From Aquarana catesbeiana (lineage: Eukaryota > Chordata > Amphibia > Anura > Ranidae), in the NCBI RefSeq assembly GCF_042186555.1, contig NC_133332.1:213539494-213603493 (forward strand): a stretch of DNA of 64,000 nt. The letters are read 5' to 3'. Made by a program: the position numbers and the translations under genes. Of this stretch, positions 29,016 to 39,605 are shown piece by piece. Within the stretch, counting starts at the first letter, position 1. The number at the start of each line of letters is the position of its first letter. A model generated the notes under the pieces. The model was not told the origin of the DNA and did not search any database. It saw only the letters and a list, made by a program, of their open reading frames with translations.

Positions 29016-29616
29016 GTGTATAGGGTAAGGTCAGTATCCTGGCCACATACCACAAACCAAGGACATTGATTGATAATGAGGGTTTCTGTGGTTACTAAAA
29101 GGCTCAGCTGCCCATCGAAATCAAATATAACACAGTACCCTTCCAGCCTGGGTAACTGGCCAAAGGCAGCTATCATATCACGGCAGAATCACACCACATT
29201 TGTAGCTGCCATTGAAATGAATGGCACCTGAACACACTGATGTGCAATTTGACATTTTAACAGCGCGTTTTGAAATTGCGGGCAATTCTTGCACTTTTCA
29301 GGCATTTTCTTTTTTTTTTTCAAATAACATTTTATTAATCCAAAAGTCAGGTAAGTTACAAAGACAATGATATCTTTTTGTATAAAATTTGCTATGCCAG
29401 CGACAAAACTGGCAAATAACCAGCATCAAGAAACAATCATTCAGATGTAGAAAGCTTAGATTAGGTTCCATATATAGTGCAATAGTCAACATATACATAT
29501 AGACATGAACCCTGACATCGTCTAATAAACAAAAAAAGAGAGAGAAATAGTAGAGAAGAGAAAGAAGGAGAGGGGAGGGAAGGGAGGGAGAAGAAGGGGG
29601 AGGCTCCACCAATGGC

Positions 29617-32600
29617 TCAAGGAGGATCTTCTCGTCTATGCCAGTCTTCCCAGACCTTATCATGTGTTTCCAATCTGTCTTGTAATCTAGCAGTCATTTT
29701 TTCCATTAGCCCTATATCCTTGATTCTGGCATATAGATCTGTTTGAGTAGGCGGGTCCCTTCTCTTCCAGTAAAGGGCTATGAGACACCTTGCGGCTGTC
29801 AAGATGTGCCGAAGCAGTTTCTTGGAGTGCTTAGGTATCTGTAAACCAGATACTCCTATGAGGAATAATTTAGGGGTTCTAGGAACCTGTATTCCCAGCA
29901 AGCAGGTTAGTAAAGATTGCGCCTCCGTCCAAAAAGGCACTATCTTGGGGCAGGACCAGTAGATGTGATATAATGTTCCCCTCTCTCCCTGACATCTCCA
30001 ACATCTATCTGAGCTAGAAGGGTAGATGGCTCGGAGGACATCAAGTGTCATATACCAAAAGAAAATGATTTTATAGGCGTTCTCCTTGTAGAGTGTACAG
30101 AGAGAGCTTTTAGCTGCTTGTGACCAAATTGTTTGCCAAGTCGCTTCTGGTATCTCTTCTCCCAATGCTCTTTCCCATCGAAGCATGTATGCATGCTTAC
30201 CCTGAGTGGCAAAACAATACGAATTTAGCACCTTGTATATATCTGAAATTAAACCTCGACGTGCGGAACCTTCTAACATTAGATAATCACCTGAATGACC
30301 GCAATATACAGGGATATGTAATGTAATACTGACACATAATCACACACATAGGTTGGACTTGATGGACTTGTGTCTTTTTTCAACCTCACCTACTATGTAA
30401 CTATGTAACTATGTAACTAAGATTCTCAAATACGGTTGGAGTTGAGAATTGTAAATTCGGGGCTATCAACTGAGCATAGTGCCTGATCTGTAGATACCCA
30501 TAAAATACCTGACGGGGGAGGTTAAATTTCCTTTGGAGATCGATAAATGAGAGCAATTTACGCGTGCAGGGATGTACTAGATGACCAAAGTGAAATAAAT
30601 TCCTGGTTGCCCATGGTGAGTACATTTGATGTGTAAGGCCTGCAGGCAGTCTGGGGTTAAAAAGAAAGGACGTGAGGAGTGATCTCTCCGAGCCCAATTT
30701 ATGTGTTCTGGATAATTTATGCCAGAGAGAGCAAAGAAGAGACATAGGGCCCAGAAGTCGGGCCGAGTCCACCTCCACATTTGCATTCCAGAGCAAGCTA
30801 TTTGGGTGTATGGGTGCCAGCCAGATTTTTTCAATTTCAGTTCATCTATTGTAAGACCGTTGGGGAAACCAGGATGCCAGGGCCCGCAGTTGGGCTGCTT
30901 GGTAATATTTGTTCAAGTCGGGGAACGCCAGTCCTCCCTCTGAACGCGCCGCCATTAAGACTGATTGAGGTATTCTATGCCTCCTGTAGTTCCAAACAAA
31001 CTTCACCAAATCCGTCTGAAGCTTCTTCAGATCTGACCGAGGGATTAGAACGGGAAGCGTCTGGAAGAGGTACAGAAGTTTGGGAAGGATGGTTATCTTT
31101 ACAGAGGCCACCCTCCCCAGGAGGGATATATGGTGGACCTTCCACTTTTGTAGCAAATCCCTTATAGATCTATAGAGGGGAGGGAAGTTAGCTCTATATA
31201 GGGTAGTGTAGGACGGGGTGATCTGCACTCCTAAGTATTTCAGGGCTGTAGTTTTCCAGTGATAGGGGAAACATTGCTGTAAATGCTGAACCTCTACTGG
31301 GGGGATATTTACGGGTAGGGCCTCTGATTTAGACGCATTTTGTAACCAGAAAGGGAGCGGTATAAATCTAGCTCAGCATGTAAATTAGGGAGTGATATCC
31401 TAGGCTGAGTCAGGGTAAGTATAATGTCGTCCGTGAATAGTGCTACTTTAAAATCCCTGCCCCGTACCGGAATCCCGTGTATATTTGGATTTTTACGAAC
31501 CACCGCTGCCAGAGGCTCAACACATAGCGCAAATAATAACGGCGAGAGAGGGCATCCCTGGCGAGTTCCATTAGCGATCGAAAAAGCTGATGATAAGGCA
31601 AAGGGCGTCTTAACCTGAGAGGAGGGATTTGTATATAAGTGTTGTGTGGCCCGCAAAAAAGGGCCCCGGAACCCCATGTATTTCAATGTGGCAAACAGGA
31701 ACGGCCATCCAAGGCGATCAAAGGCCTTTTCAGCATCCAGCCCCAGGACCAATGTTTCTAGACCATCCCTGTTTGCCACATCTATGAGATCAATAATCCG
31801 TCTCGTATTATCCCCCGCCTGACGGAGGCGGACAAAGCCCACATGATCCTTATGTATTAAGGAGGGAAGTACTAGGTTCAATCGCATCGAAAGGAGCTTA
31901 GTAAAAATTTTTAAATCAGAGTTTAGTAGTGCGATTGGCCTATAACTTGCACACAATGAAGGATCTTTTTCAGGTTTGGGGATCAACGTGAGGAATGATC
32001 TCTGCATATCTGAGGGAATAGGGGTTTGCTGAAGAAAGGCATTATACAACTTGCACATATGGGGCAAGAGGGTTGGAAGAAATGTCTTATAGTATTCATA
32101 AGGCAGGCCATCGGGGCCGGGGGACTTGCGGGACGGTAAGCTTTTAAGGGTGGCTGTCAGTTCTTCTACCGATATCGGGGCGTTGAGGTCTGACGCCTGA
32201 AGTTTAGGAATATTACTGTCTATTAAATATTGTCGCATATGTTCAGCTAAATCAGGGGAAAGTGGGTCATGAGGGATTTCAGGGTCATTATATAGGGCCG
32301 TATAGAATTCTCCGAAGGCCTGAGCTATTTCCTGGGGGTGTGAGAGAAGTGTATCTCTTCTATTTTTTATTTGGTGAGGGGTAGTCATATGTGATCTCTC
32401 TGACAGTTTACGTGCTAATAGTGAGTTGGGTTTATTGCCTTTGTCGTAATACGTTTGCTTTAGTCTAAGGAGAGCTTTCTCTACCTGGCCTAATGCTAGA
32501 TCCCGAAGTGTGGTACGCAAGCAAACAATTTTTTTAAGAAGGGGTAGGGATGGCGAAGTCTGTAGTTGGAGTTCTAAGGTTTTAAGATCTTTCTCCACCT

Positions 32601-33491
32601 GAAGTTTGGATGCCTTTGCATCCTTCTTCATGGCCGAGGATAGTGCTATACACCGCCCCCTGAGGACCGCCTTGTGGGCCTCCCAGAGAGTAGAAAGGGA
32701 GACATCTGATGTGTCATTTTCAAAAAAATAGTTCTGTAAGGTTGACTCGAGTTCTAGTTTAGATGGAGTGTGTTGTAGAAGGAAGTTGTTTAATTGCCAG
32801 TGACATGGCTTATGTATATAAGTACCCATCTTCAAGGTCATGGTCACAGGAGCGTGGTCAGACCAAGAGATGGGTAAAATCTGAGTGTCCATAGTGGCGC
32901 GAAGGGTGGCATTGTTAACAAAAAGGTAATCTATACGAGAGTGCATGCGGTGAGGGGCGGAGTAAAATGTATATTGTCTGTCTCCCAGGTGTAGAGCCCG
33001 CCATATATCAAAAAGAGCATAACGCCTAGTAAGTTGGCGAAATAGTTGTGATTCCCGAGCCACCCGGGATTGTGGTTCTGTAGGGTTCATTACATGGCGA
33101 TCTAGACCCACAGAATGACATAAATTAAAGTCTCCTCCAATGATCAAGTATTCGTTGGGGGATTTAAATATTCGCGCTAAAACTCTGGTTAAAAAGTGTA
33201 TTTGGCGGGTATTAGGGGCATACAGTACACAGATAGTGACCCCCTGCGCTTGCCATTGGCCACGTAGGATAATGTAGTGCCCATGTGGGTCTATAAGAGA
33301 CTCAGTGCATTTGAAAGGGGAGCCTTTTTTAAACAGGATCGCCACTCCAGCTCTTTTGCGGGGACTAAACGCCTGGTAGACCTGAGGGTAGTACCTGGAT
33401 GCAAATGTGACCGCCTGAGCTCCCCCATAGCTAGATGCCTCTTTTTATTTGAATTCAGGCCATGAACGTTAAGTGATATTATCTTAACCAT
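29617..33491 (-). pseudogene. L1 ORF2 (endonuclease plus reverse transcriptase), broken
   Basis: The frame opens MVKIISLNVHGLNSNKKR, the usual start of an L1-type AP endonuclease. It changes frame after about 25 residues, and the segment that normally holds the QETH motif is not visible. The main open segment (33345-31309, 678 codons) holds GGDFN, the R-x-DYLF region and SDHAPV of the endonuclease. It continues with reverse transcriptase blocks SPGPDGLPYEYYK, LDAEKAFDRLGW, TRQGCPLSPLLFALC and FTDD, where FADD is usual. Further frame breaks occur near 31310, 30840 and 30420. The C-terminal cysteine motif (CWRCQGERGTLYHIYWSC) is kept in 30279-29617. No activity is expected. Confidence 0.9.
30282..30417 (-). 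mobile_element. Small retroelement 3' end inside L1 ORF2
   Basis: About 135 bases absent from the expected L1 reading frame. They contain 'ggttggacttgatggacttgtg' words and end in a tandem TATGTAAC tail (three copies). This resembles the 3' end of CR1/L2-type LINEs or SINEs that borrow it. The L1 reading resumes at 30418. Class assignment is inference from the tail. Confidence 0.5.
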
Positions 33492-34051
33492 AATTGTGGG
33501 TGTGTGTGAGCTCAGCGTTACTTAGCTTGTCCAGCCGCGAGGGTGTCCCAACATCCAGGGAAGAGAGGGATCCATACGCAGGACATATCCAGTCAGTTCT
33601 CCAGAGCCGATGATGAGACAGGGAAGGGGAGGGGGTGGGGGAGAGAAAAAGGAAGAAGAGAGAGGAAAAAAGGAAAGAGATATTGGTTATCAACACAACC
33701 AGAAGAAGCAAACATTGCAAAGAGATCCCAAGCAATACAAATCGCCCGGGATCCATTAAGTTCCAGTAAGTCTCCCCGAGCGGGCCCCCCATAAAGAGTC
33801 CGGTCCGGGGGGACACAGAGGACCTCGTAATCAAACACAACAGTATTCAAAAAACCTCCTATAAAATAGGAAATAAAAGGGGAACTTTGGTTAGGTAAAC
33901 CTAAAGGGGGACTAGTGACCAGAGAAACCACTACTGTCAAGTCTCCGATAAAAAGTGCCTGATGTGTAGCAGGAATTAACAGGCTTTGGGCCTAAAAAGG
34001 GGGGGGTGCAACTATATCTGATGGGTGGGCCAGGTGGACCCAATATGGCAG

Positions 34052-35737
34052 TCATCCATTCCTAGGCTTAGTAGACCCTCGAGGAGAGTCCCTCTCCCTG
34101 GGACGTTTCGTTGGAGGTATCTTCTGCCAGATCACTGGCGGAGGCGTTGGTGTTTCTACCAAGTCCCAGTCTTGAAGACGGAGAACAGGGATCTCCAGGG
34201 TGTTGCAAAAGTCTAGATCCTCCGGGAAGTGTAAGACGGCGGATTTTCCTTGATGGCGGGCCGTTAAACTAAAAGGAAAGCCCCATCGGTAAGTTATGTG
34301 GTTTTCCTGTAAGGAAGCTAGTAGAGGCTGGAGGAGTCTACGCTTTTGTAAGGTGATCCAGGAAAGATCAGGGTATAGCTGAATTGGTGCATTTCCATGA
34401 ACCACCTTCCTGATGTCTCGGGCTTTTCGCATGATGTCTTCCTTTAAGGGGAAGGAGTGGACTCTGCATATGACATTGCGTGGTCTGGAGGCAGGTCCTT
34501 TGGGTCGTAGGGCACGATGGGCTTGGTCCATCTCTATAGGTTTATTCGGGGGATCCCCCAATAAGTTGTTGAATAAAGATTGCAGAGTTTCGTGGAGATC
34601 CTCCGGGCCCTCCGGTTCTGGTAGACCTCTAATCCGAATGTTGTTTCTACGACCCCTATTATCTAAATCTTCAATATGGCGTTGCATATTCCTGAGCATT
34701 AGGTGGTGATCAGCTCCTTGTATTTGAGTGCGATGCACAGCAAGTTTGGTCTCCTGAATCTCCTCTTCGGCCATCTCTACTCTCTCAGATAGATGTTTGA
34801 GGTTGGCATGAATTGTTTGGATTTCCGCCCGGCATGCAGATTTAACTTCCTCAATAAGGAGTTTAAAGTCCTCTTTAGTGGGTATGGCTTGGAGACATGC
34901 TTGCCATGAGGCGTTTTGCTGGAGTCGTGGGTCGTCACCCATATATTGTTGAGGATAATGCAAGAAAGGGGGCTCCCCTCGTGGAGCAAGGGGGGCTCAG
35001 ATCTTGGTGCCTCACAGGGTTGAATGTGGGTGCCTTGCAGGTTTCCCCCTCTTAATAAAGGGGAAGGAGAAGCTGTTATTAAGCCATCTCTGTGGGTCAT
35101 ATTTGGAGAGCTAGTCACTTGTGCATAGGACAATGCCTGATCTGTACCTCTTTCTATCGTTGTGGGGGTATTATGCCGTGCCTGTCTTTGTGGCTGAGGC
35201 AGGTCCGAGACATAATGGCGCTCCTGCAGGGGGGTACTTTCTCCAGTTTGTTTTGTCAGTATACTCCGGCTCCGGTAGTGGGGGAAAGTCTCCCGAATTC
35301 AGTGAGGGTGAAGGGGACACCGCCCCTCCCGTAGAAAGAGCCGGATCTGAGGCCGTTCGCAACAGCCGCGGGTAGGCCTCAGAGCACTGGGTGTAGCTGG
35401 CTGCTGTGAGGCCTTGTATAGTGTCCCGGGGGTCATGCTGTAGCCCGTCATGGGGTGTATAGGGTTGTGATGGACTCACCCCTCCTGGGTCTTGAGAGCG
35501 CGAACCTCTCCTCTCCTGATTCAGCATCAGCGTGCTTTGTGGGTACAGCAGCGGTGGAGAGTTTGGCGGCTGCTGCGGCTTCGTGGAGAGAGAGCATGGC
35601 GGCGGCGCCATCTTGTCTATCCCGTCGTCGGAGCCGGAGGGAGGTTTAAAGTACTCCCGGAGGGTTGCAGAGGATCCGGAGGGTGGCACGGATGGTCCCC
35701 TGGGTTTAGAAGAGCGGGTTCTCCGATTCTCACCCAT
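34052..35737 (-). pseudogene. L1 ORF1 (RNA-binding chaperone), frameshifted
   Basis: Three successive open segments (35737-35171, 35133-34777, 34963-34052) follow one another with two frame changes, the last returning to the first frame. The last segment shows the L1 ORF1 layout. First comes a heptad-rich coiled coil around 'KHLSERVEMAEEEIQ', then the RRM-like block with DNRGRRNNIRIRGLPE, and a C-terminal domain with FPLKEDIMRKAR. ORF1 protein coats LINE RNA as a trimer. The N-terminal part is proline- and serine-rich and less conserved. The start at 35737 is likely, but other starts are possible. Confidence 0.8.
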
Positions 35738-36031
35738 ATACAGGTGCTTAAAATCCCCCTAATAGGCCGTTAAGCTGCAGGCCGGTGGAGAGCTACAGGA
35801 TCAGGCTTCCATACAGGGCAGCTTCCGGTCCCGCCCCCTTTTCAGGCATTTTCATTGAAGTCTATGGAAAAAAAATGCGTACTTCTGCCTGAAAAGTCGC
35901 TCATGTACTTTTTTGCGACAGGATGCTCAGATGTAAACAAGGGCTATTGAAAACAATAGATTTTTGTTTGTTGAGCATTTTTGAGCTGCAAGCTACAAGC
36001 TACAAAATGCTCAAGTGTGAACATGGCCTAT

Positions 36032-36183
36032 GGCCTGATTCACACCTATGCATTTTTAGTGCTTTTTACATTTTTCAGATTTGCATTACAGAATGTGTTT
36101 CATAGGAAACCATGTTAGATGGACTGTAGTGCAAATCTGCAAAATGCAAAAAGCACCAAAAATGCATAGGTGTGAATCGGGCC
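36032..36183. repeat. 152-bp palindromic MITE
   Basis: Ends GGCCTGATTCACACCTATGC and GCATAGGTGTGAATCGGGCC are inverted. The arms pair along most of their length around 36107. Confidence 0.75.
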
Positions 36184-36185
36184 TT

Positions 36186-36670
36186 TAGGCCCGATTCACA
36201 CCTATGCATGTTGCTTTTGAGCGTTTTTGGAGGTTTTTTTTTCATGCTTGCCACGTTTTTGAGCAGCGTTTTTGCTGCGTTTTTGCTGCGTTTTTGCCGC
36301 GATTTGCGTTTTGTGTTTTTTTGTTTTGTTTTTTACAGTTTTTTTTTTACAGTCTAAAAAAAAATTTTAAAAAAATTAAAAAAAAAAAAAAAAAAAAACG
36401 GCAAAAACGCATCAGAAACGCATCAAAAACGCTGCAAAAACGGTGCAAAAACGGTGCACTTGCGTTTTTGATGCTTGTCCATTGAATTCTATTACATGCA
36501 AAACGCTGCATTTTGCATGAAAAAAAGTCCCTGACCCTTTCCAAAAATGCAGAGAAACAAAAAGGCATTGATGTGAACATGTTCCATAGGAACCCATGTT
36601 AAAAAATTCCCGTGCATTTCTGCAAAATGCAAAATGCATCAAAAAACGCGCTAGTGTGAATGGAGCCTAA
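36186..36670. repeat. MITE with TTAGGCCCGATTCACAC-type ends
   Basis: Left TAGGCCCGATTCACACCTATG and right 'gctagtgtgaatggagccta' are inverted ends. The interior is dominated by 'gtttttg' and 'aaaaacgc' words with long A and T runs. It starts three bases after the previous element. Confidence 0.65.
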
Positions 36671-37504
36671 AAGCTTGTCTGCATCCTATACTAGTAAAGG
36701 TACAATGTGATTACTCAATGCTGTTTTGGCATCTGCAGCATATTTAAGGTGAAATTACAGGGCATTGGGGCATGGCAGCGGATACAAAGGCATTTGATCC
36801 CCTATCAATCAGCAAGATTTCTGGCTTCCAGGTGTCTTCTATACAGGTAACAAGCTGAGATTAGGAGCACTCTATTAAAGTGAATGCTTCTAATCTCAGC
36901 TTGTTACCTGTATTAAAGACACCTGTCCATAGAAGCAATCAATCAGATTCCAATCTCTCCACTATGGCAAGACCAAAGAGCTGTCCAAGGATGTCAGGGA
37001 CAAGATTGTAGACCTACACAAGGCTGGAATTGGCTACAAGACCATCGCCAAGCAGCTTGGAGAGAGGGTGACAACAGTTGGTGCGATTATTCGCACCAAA
37101 ATAACTCTATCTCCCTCGGTCTGGGGCTCAATGCAAGATCTCACCTGGTGGAGCTTTAATGATCATGAGAACGGTGAGGAATCAGCCCAGAAGTACACGG
37201 GAGAATCTTGTCAATGATCTCAAGGCAGCTGGGACCATAGTCATCAAGAAAACAATTGGTAACAAACTACGGCGTGAAGGACTGAAATCCTGCAGTGCCC
37301 GCAAGGTCCCCCTGCTCAAGAAAGCACATGTACAAGCCCGTCTGAAGTTTGCTAATGAATATCTGAATGATTCAGAGAAAAAAATGTTGTGGTCGGATGC
37401 AGGGGCATTGCTAGGTCTACAAAAAATCTGGGGCTAGAGCCCATAGCAGCAAAGTAAAGAAAGTCATACGCTTGGGTGGGCATACACAAGTATATAATAT
37501 ACAG

Positions 37505-37526
37505 GTGTGTGTGTGTGTGTGTGTAT

Positions 37527-37572
<46 letters not shown>
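37505..37572 (+). repeat. GT-TA-CA compound microsatellite
   Basis: A run of GT, then TA, then about 17 CA units. GT followed by CA is self-complementary, so the tract can form a hairpin or Z-DNA. It lies just before a Tc1-type terminal fragment at 37573-37635 ('cagtatctcacaaaatgtgtacacccctc'). Confidence 0.85.
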
Positions 37573-37576
<4 letters not shown>

Positions 37577-37635
37577 CTCACAAAATGTGTACACCCCTCA
37601 CATTTTTGTAAATATTTTATTATATCTTTATTACA
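37573..37635 (+). mobile_element. Tc1 terminal repeat fragment
   Basis: Begins CAGTATCTCACAAAATGTG and runs through 'ttttgtaaatattttattata', matching by eye the well-known terminus of a Tc1 family. The rest of that element is absent; the minisatellite follows directly. Confidence 0.55.
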
Positions 37636-37639
37636 CCTC

Positions 37640-37985
37640 CCCATACATCAGGGTCTACAGAGAGCCCCTTCCTTACATCAGGGTCCCCAGAAAGCCCCCC
37701 CCCCCCTTAAATCAGGGTCCCCAGAGAGCCTCCCCTTACATCAGGGTCCCCAGAGAGCCTCCGTATACATCAGGATCCCCAGAGAGCCTCCCCATACATC
37801 ACGGTCCCCAAAGAGCCCCCCGTACATCAGGGTCCCCAGAGAGCCCCCCCATACATCAGGGTCCCCAAAGAGCCCCCCTTACATCAGGGTCCCCAAAGAG
37901 CCCCCCTTACATCAGGGTCCCCAAAGAGCCCCCCATACATCAGGGTCCCCAGAGAGCCCCCCTTACATCAAAGTCCCCAGAGAGA
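37640..37985 (+). repeat. 25-27 bp minisatellite (about 13 units)
   Basis: Units follow the pattern 'ttacatcagggtccccagagagccccc'. All three + frames stay open over it because the unit length varies around 26-27 bases. The two overlapping 170-codon frames across it encode only repeat peptides and are not genes. Confidence 0.9.
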
Positions 37986-38974
37986 GAGGAGGGTGGATGA
38001 GAAGGGGGTGACGGAGGGTGAGAGAGAGGGGGGTGGATGAGAGGATGTGAAAGAGAGAGAGGGGGTGGGAAAGAGAGACACCCTAGCCCTACCTGCAGTC
38101 CCTACTGTCCCAGCCCCTGTCTGTGTGGTTAGGCGTGTGTGATCCACCTACATCCCGCCCATCCATGGTCAGCCAGTTTTTTTTCCTGTTCCATGAAAGT
38201 CACAGCGAGCTAGGATAGGAGCTTGGAGAAAGAGTGCAGGCTCTGGGAGGCGCTGGGGATGCTGCTCAGGGTGGCATTGAGGCCTCGTCTTCTCTCTCTC
38301 ACTCCTGGGCTCTTCCCGGCTGCCCAGGCCTCCCCGTCCCTGTTTGATGCCGCTGCCCTGCACCCCACTGCCACCGGACCAGCGGCGAGACGCTCCAGTC
38401 CTGGACCATGACAAGGGGCCTAGGCTCAACTCTTTAGGCCCCACGAGCACTAGCGCGGAGGAGGAGGAAGTGGGATCCTCCTCCACTTTGAATGCTGGGC
38501 AGAGAGGGAGTTGCGGGCATGACGTCACTGGTTGCTAGACGGCTCTAGCAGCGAGTGGCCAAGAGTAGAATCATCAGGTGGGGGCGGGGGCGGGGGTGGA
38601 GCTGGAGCCAGCGCTACCACGGCTTAGTCCGCCCCTGTCCCCTGCATTCCAGACCAGGACATACCTGCTAATTACGGGACTTCACTTGCCTGGTAAGAGT
38701 CTATAGCCCCAATAGCCACCCCCTAGTGACACCACTGGTCAGATGAGACCAAAATCAAGCTCTTTGGCACTAACTTAACTGGCCATGTTTAAAGGAGGAG
38801 GAATGCTGCCTATGACCCCAAGAATACCATCCCCACCATCAAACATGGAGGTGTCAACAATATGCGTTGGGGGTGTTTTTCTTCTAAGGGGACAGGACAA
38901 CGTCACTGCATCAAAGGGATGATGGACGGGGCCATGTACCATCAAATCTTAAGTGAGAACCTCCTTCTCTGGAT

Positions 38975-39378
38975 GGCCCCTTTCACACGATCGGACCGTT
39001 CAGGTCCGCCTGTCAGTTTTGACGGCGGACCTGAACGGGCGATCCATGTTAGCCTATGGAGCGTCGGATGTCAGCGGAGACATGTCCGCTGACATCCGAC
39101 CCCGTCCGATCCGCTAAAAGCAGACGTATGGCTCTACGTCCAGATCCGTCGCTGGCGGATCGGATCGGGTGAGATCTGACGAAAACGGACACGCTGTCCG
39201 TTTTCGTCCGATCCCTCCATAGGCGGCAGCGGCGCCTGACAAGCCCCTCCCCGCTCAGTGAGCAGAGAGAGACCTGTCATCCGCCGGCTCAGCGGAGATC
39301 AACGGACTGATCTCCCGCTGAGCCGGCGGACCGAGGCGGGCTCCGTAGAAACGGAGCCCGCCTCGTGTGAAAGGGGCC
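38975..39378. repeat. MITE in Tc1 pseudogene
   Basis: Ends GGCCCCTTTCACACGATCGG and complement GGCCCCTTTCACACGAGGCG. The GC-rich interior has several nested perfect inverted segments (for example around the 'gctgacatccgac' words). It interrupts the Tc1 sequence between 'ctccttctct' and 'aatgggtcgtgg'. Confidence 0.75.
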
Positions 39379-39605
39379 AATGGGTCGTGGATGGGTATTC
39401 CAGCATGACAATGAACCAAAACACATGGCCAAGACAACAAATGAGTGGCTCAAAAAGAAGCACATTAAGGTCCTGGAGTGGCCTAGCCAGCCTCAAGATC
39501 TTAATCCCATAGAAAATATGTGAAGGGAACTGAAGGTTCGAGTTATTAAACGTTAGCTTTGAAACCTTAATGACTTGGAGAGCATCTGCAAAGAGGAGTG
39601 GGAAA

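Larger units (their letters stand above)
29310..35837 (-). mobile_element. Full-length L1-superfamily LINE, inactive
   Basis: The element runs right to left and is flanked by the perfect 16-bp TSD CTTTTCAGGCATTTTC at 29294-29309 and 35838-35853. Its 3' end has an AATAAA (as TTTATT near 29332) followed by an A-tail next to the TSD. The 5' end begins with a GGGGCGGGACCGGAAG-type GC-rich leader. Order is 5' UTR, ORF1 (35737-34052), a 560-base gap, ORF2 (33491-29617), then a short 3' UTR. ORF1 and ORF2 carry frameshifts and ORF2 has lost part of the endonuclease, so it is dead, but the TSD is intact and the insertion is probably not very old. Subclade (L1 or Tx1) is not resolved. Confidence 0.92.
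29197..36030. repeat. MITE-like repeat interrupted by the L1 insertion
   Basis: The sequence left of the L1 (29197-29293, 'gtagctgccattgaaatgaatgg...') and right of it (35854-36030, 'attgaagtctatgg...gtgtgaacatggcc') reads as one element of the 'fully amine-like' MITE style, split by the LINE. The outer limits are approximate. Confidence 0.4.
37400..38737. mobile_element. hAT element inserted in Tc1 pseudogene
   Basis: It starts CAGGGGCATTGCTAGG and ends CCCCTAGTGACACCACTG (complement CAGTGGTGTCACTAGG), flanked by GTCGGATG (37392-37399) and GTCAGATG (38738-38745), an 8-bp TSD with one mismatch. Removing it rejoins the Tc1 transposase reading at the conserved SDE block. Inside are a GT/TA/CA microsatellite, a Tc1 terminal fragment and a 25-27 bp minisatellite. 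Confidence 0.82.
36780..39605 (+). pseudogene. Tc1/mariner transposase pseudogene with two insertions
   Basis: The sequence resembles a common vertebrate Tc1 family from its 5' leader ('ggatacaaaggcatttgatcccc') through the DNA-binding helix-turn-helix (37159-37390, 'TVRNQPRSTRENLVNDLK' and 'RREGLKSCSARKVPLL'). After a break it resumes through the catalytic region: 'kiklfgtn'-like coding at 38745, 'QHDNE'-like at 39395-39420, 'NPIENM' at 39505. A missing base just after the start codon (36964), internal stops and two insertions (37400-38737 and 38975-39378) make it dead. Flanking terminal repeats were not identified. Confidence 0.8.

Noticed and set aside
35171..35737. Separate proline-rich protein gene
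   Set aside because: It lies inside the LINE, upstream and in line with ORF1, and reads as the frameshifted ORF1 N-terminus.
37472..38011. Two overlapping 174-179 codon frames
   Set aside because: Both run through a microsatellite and a 26-bp minisatellite. Repeat-derived, no family match.
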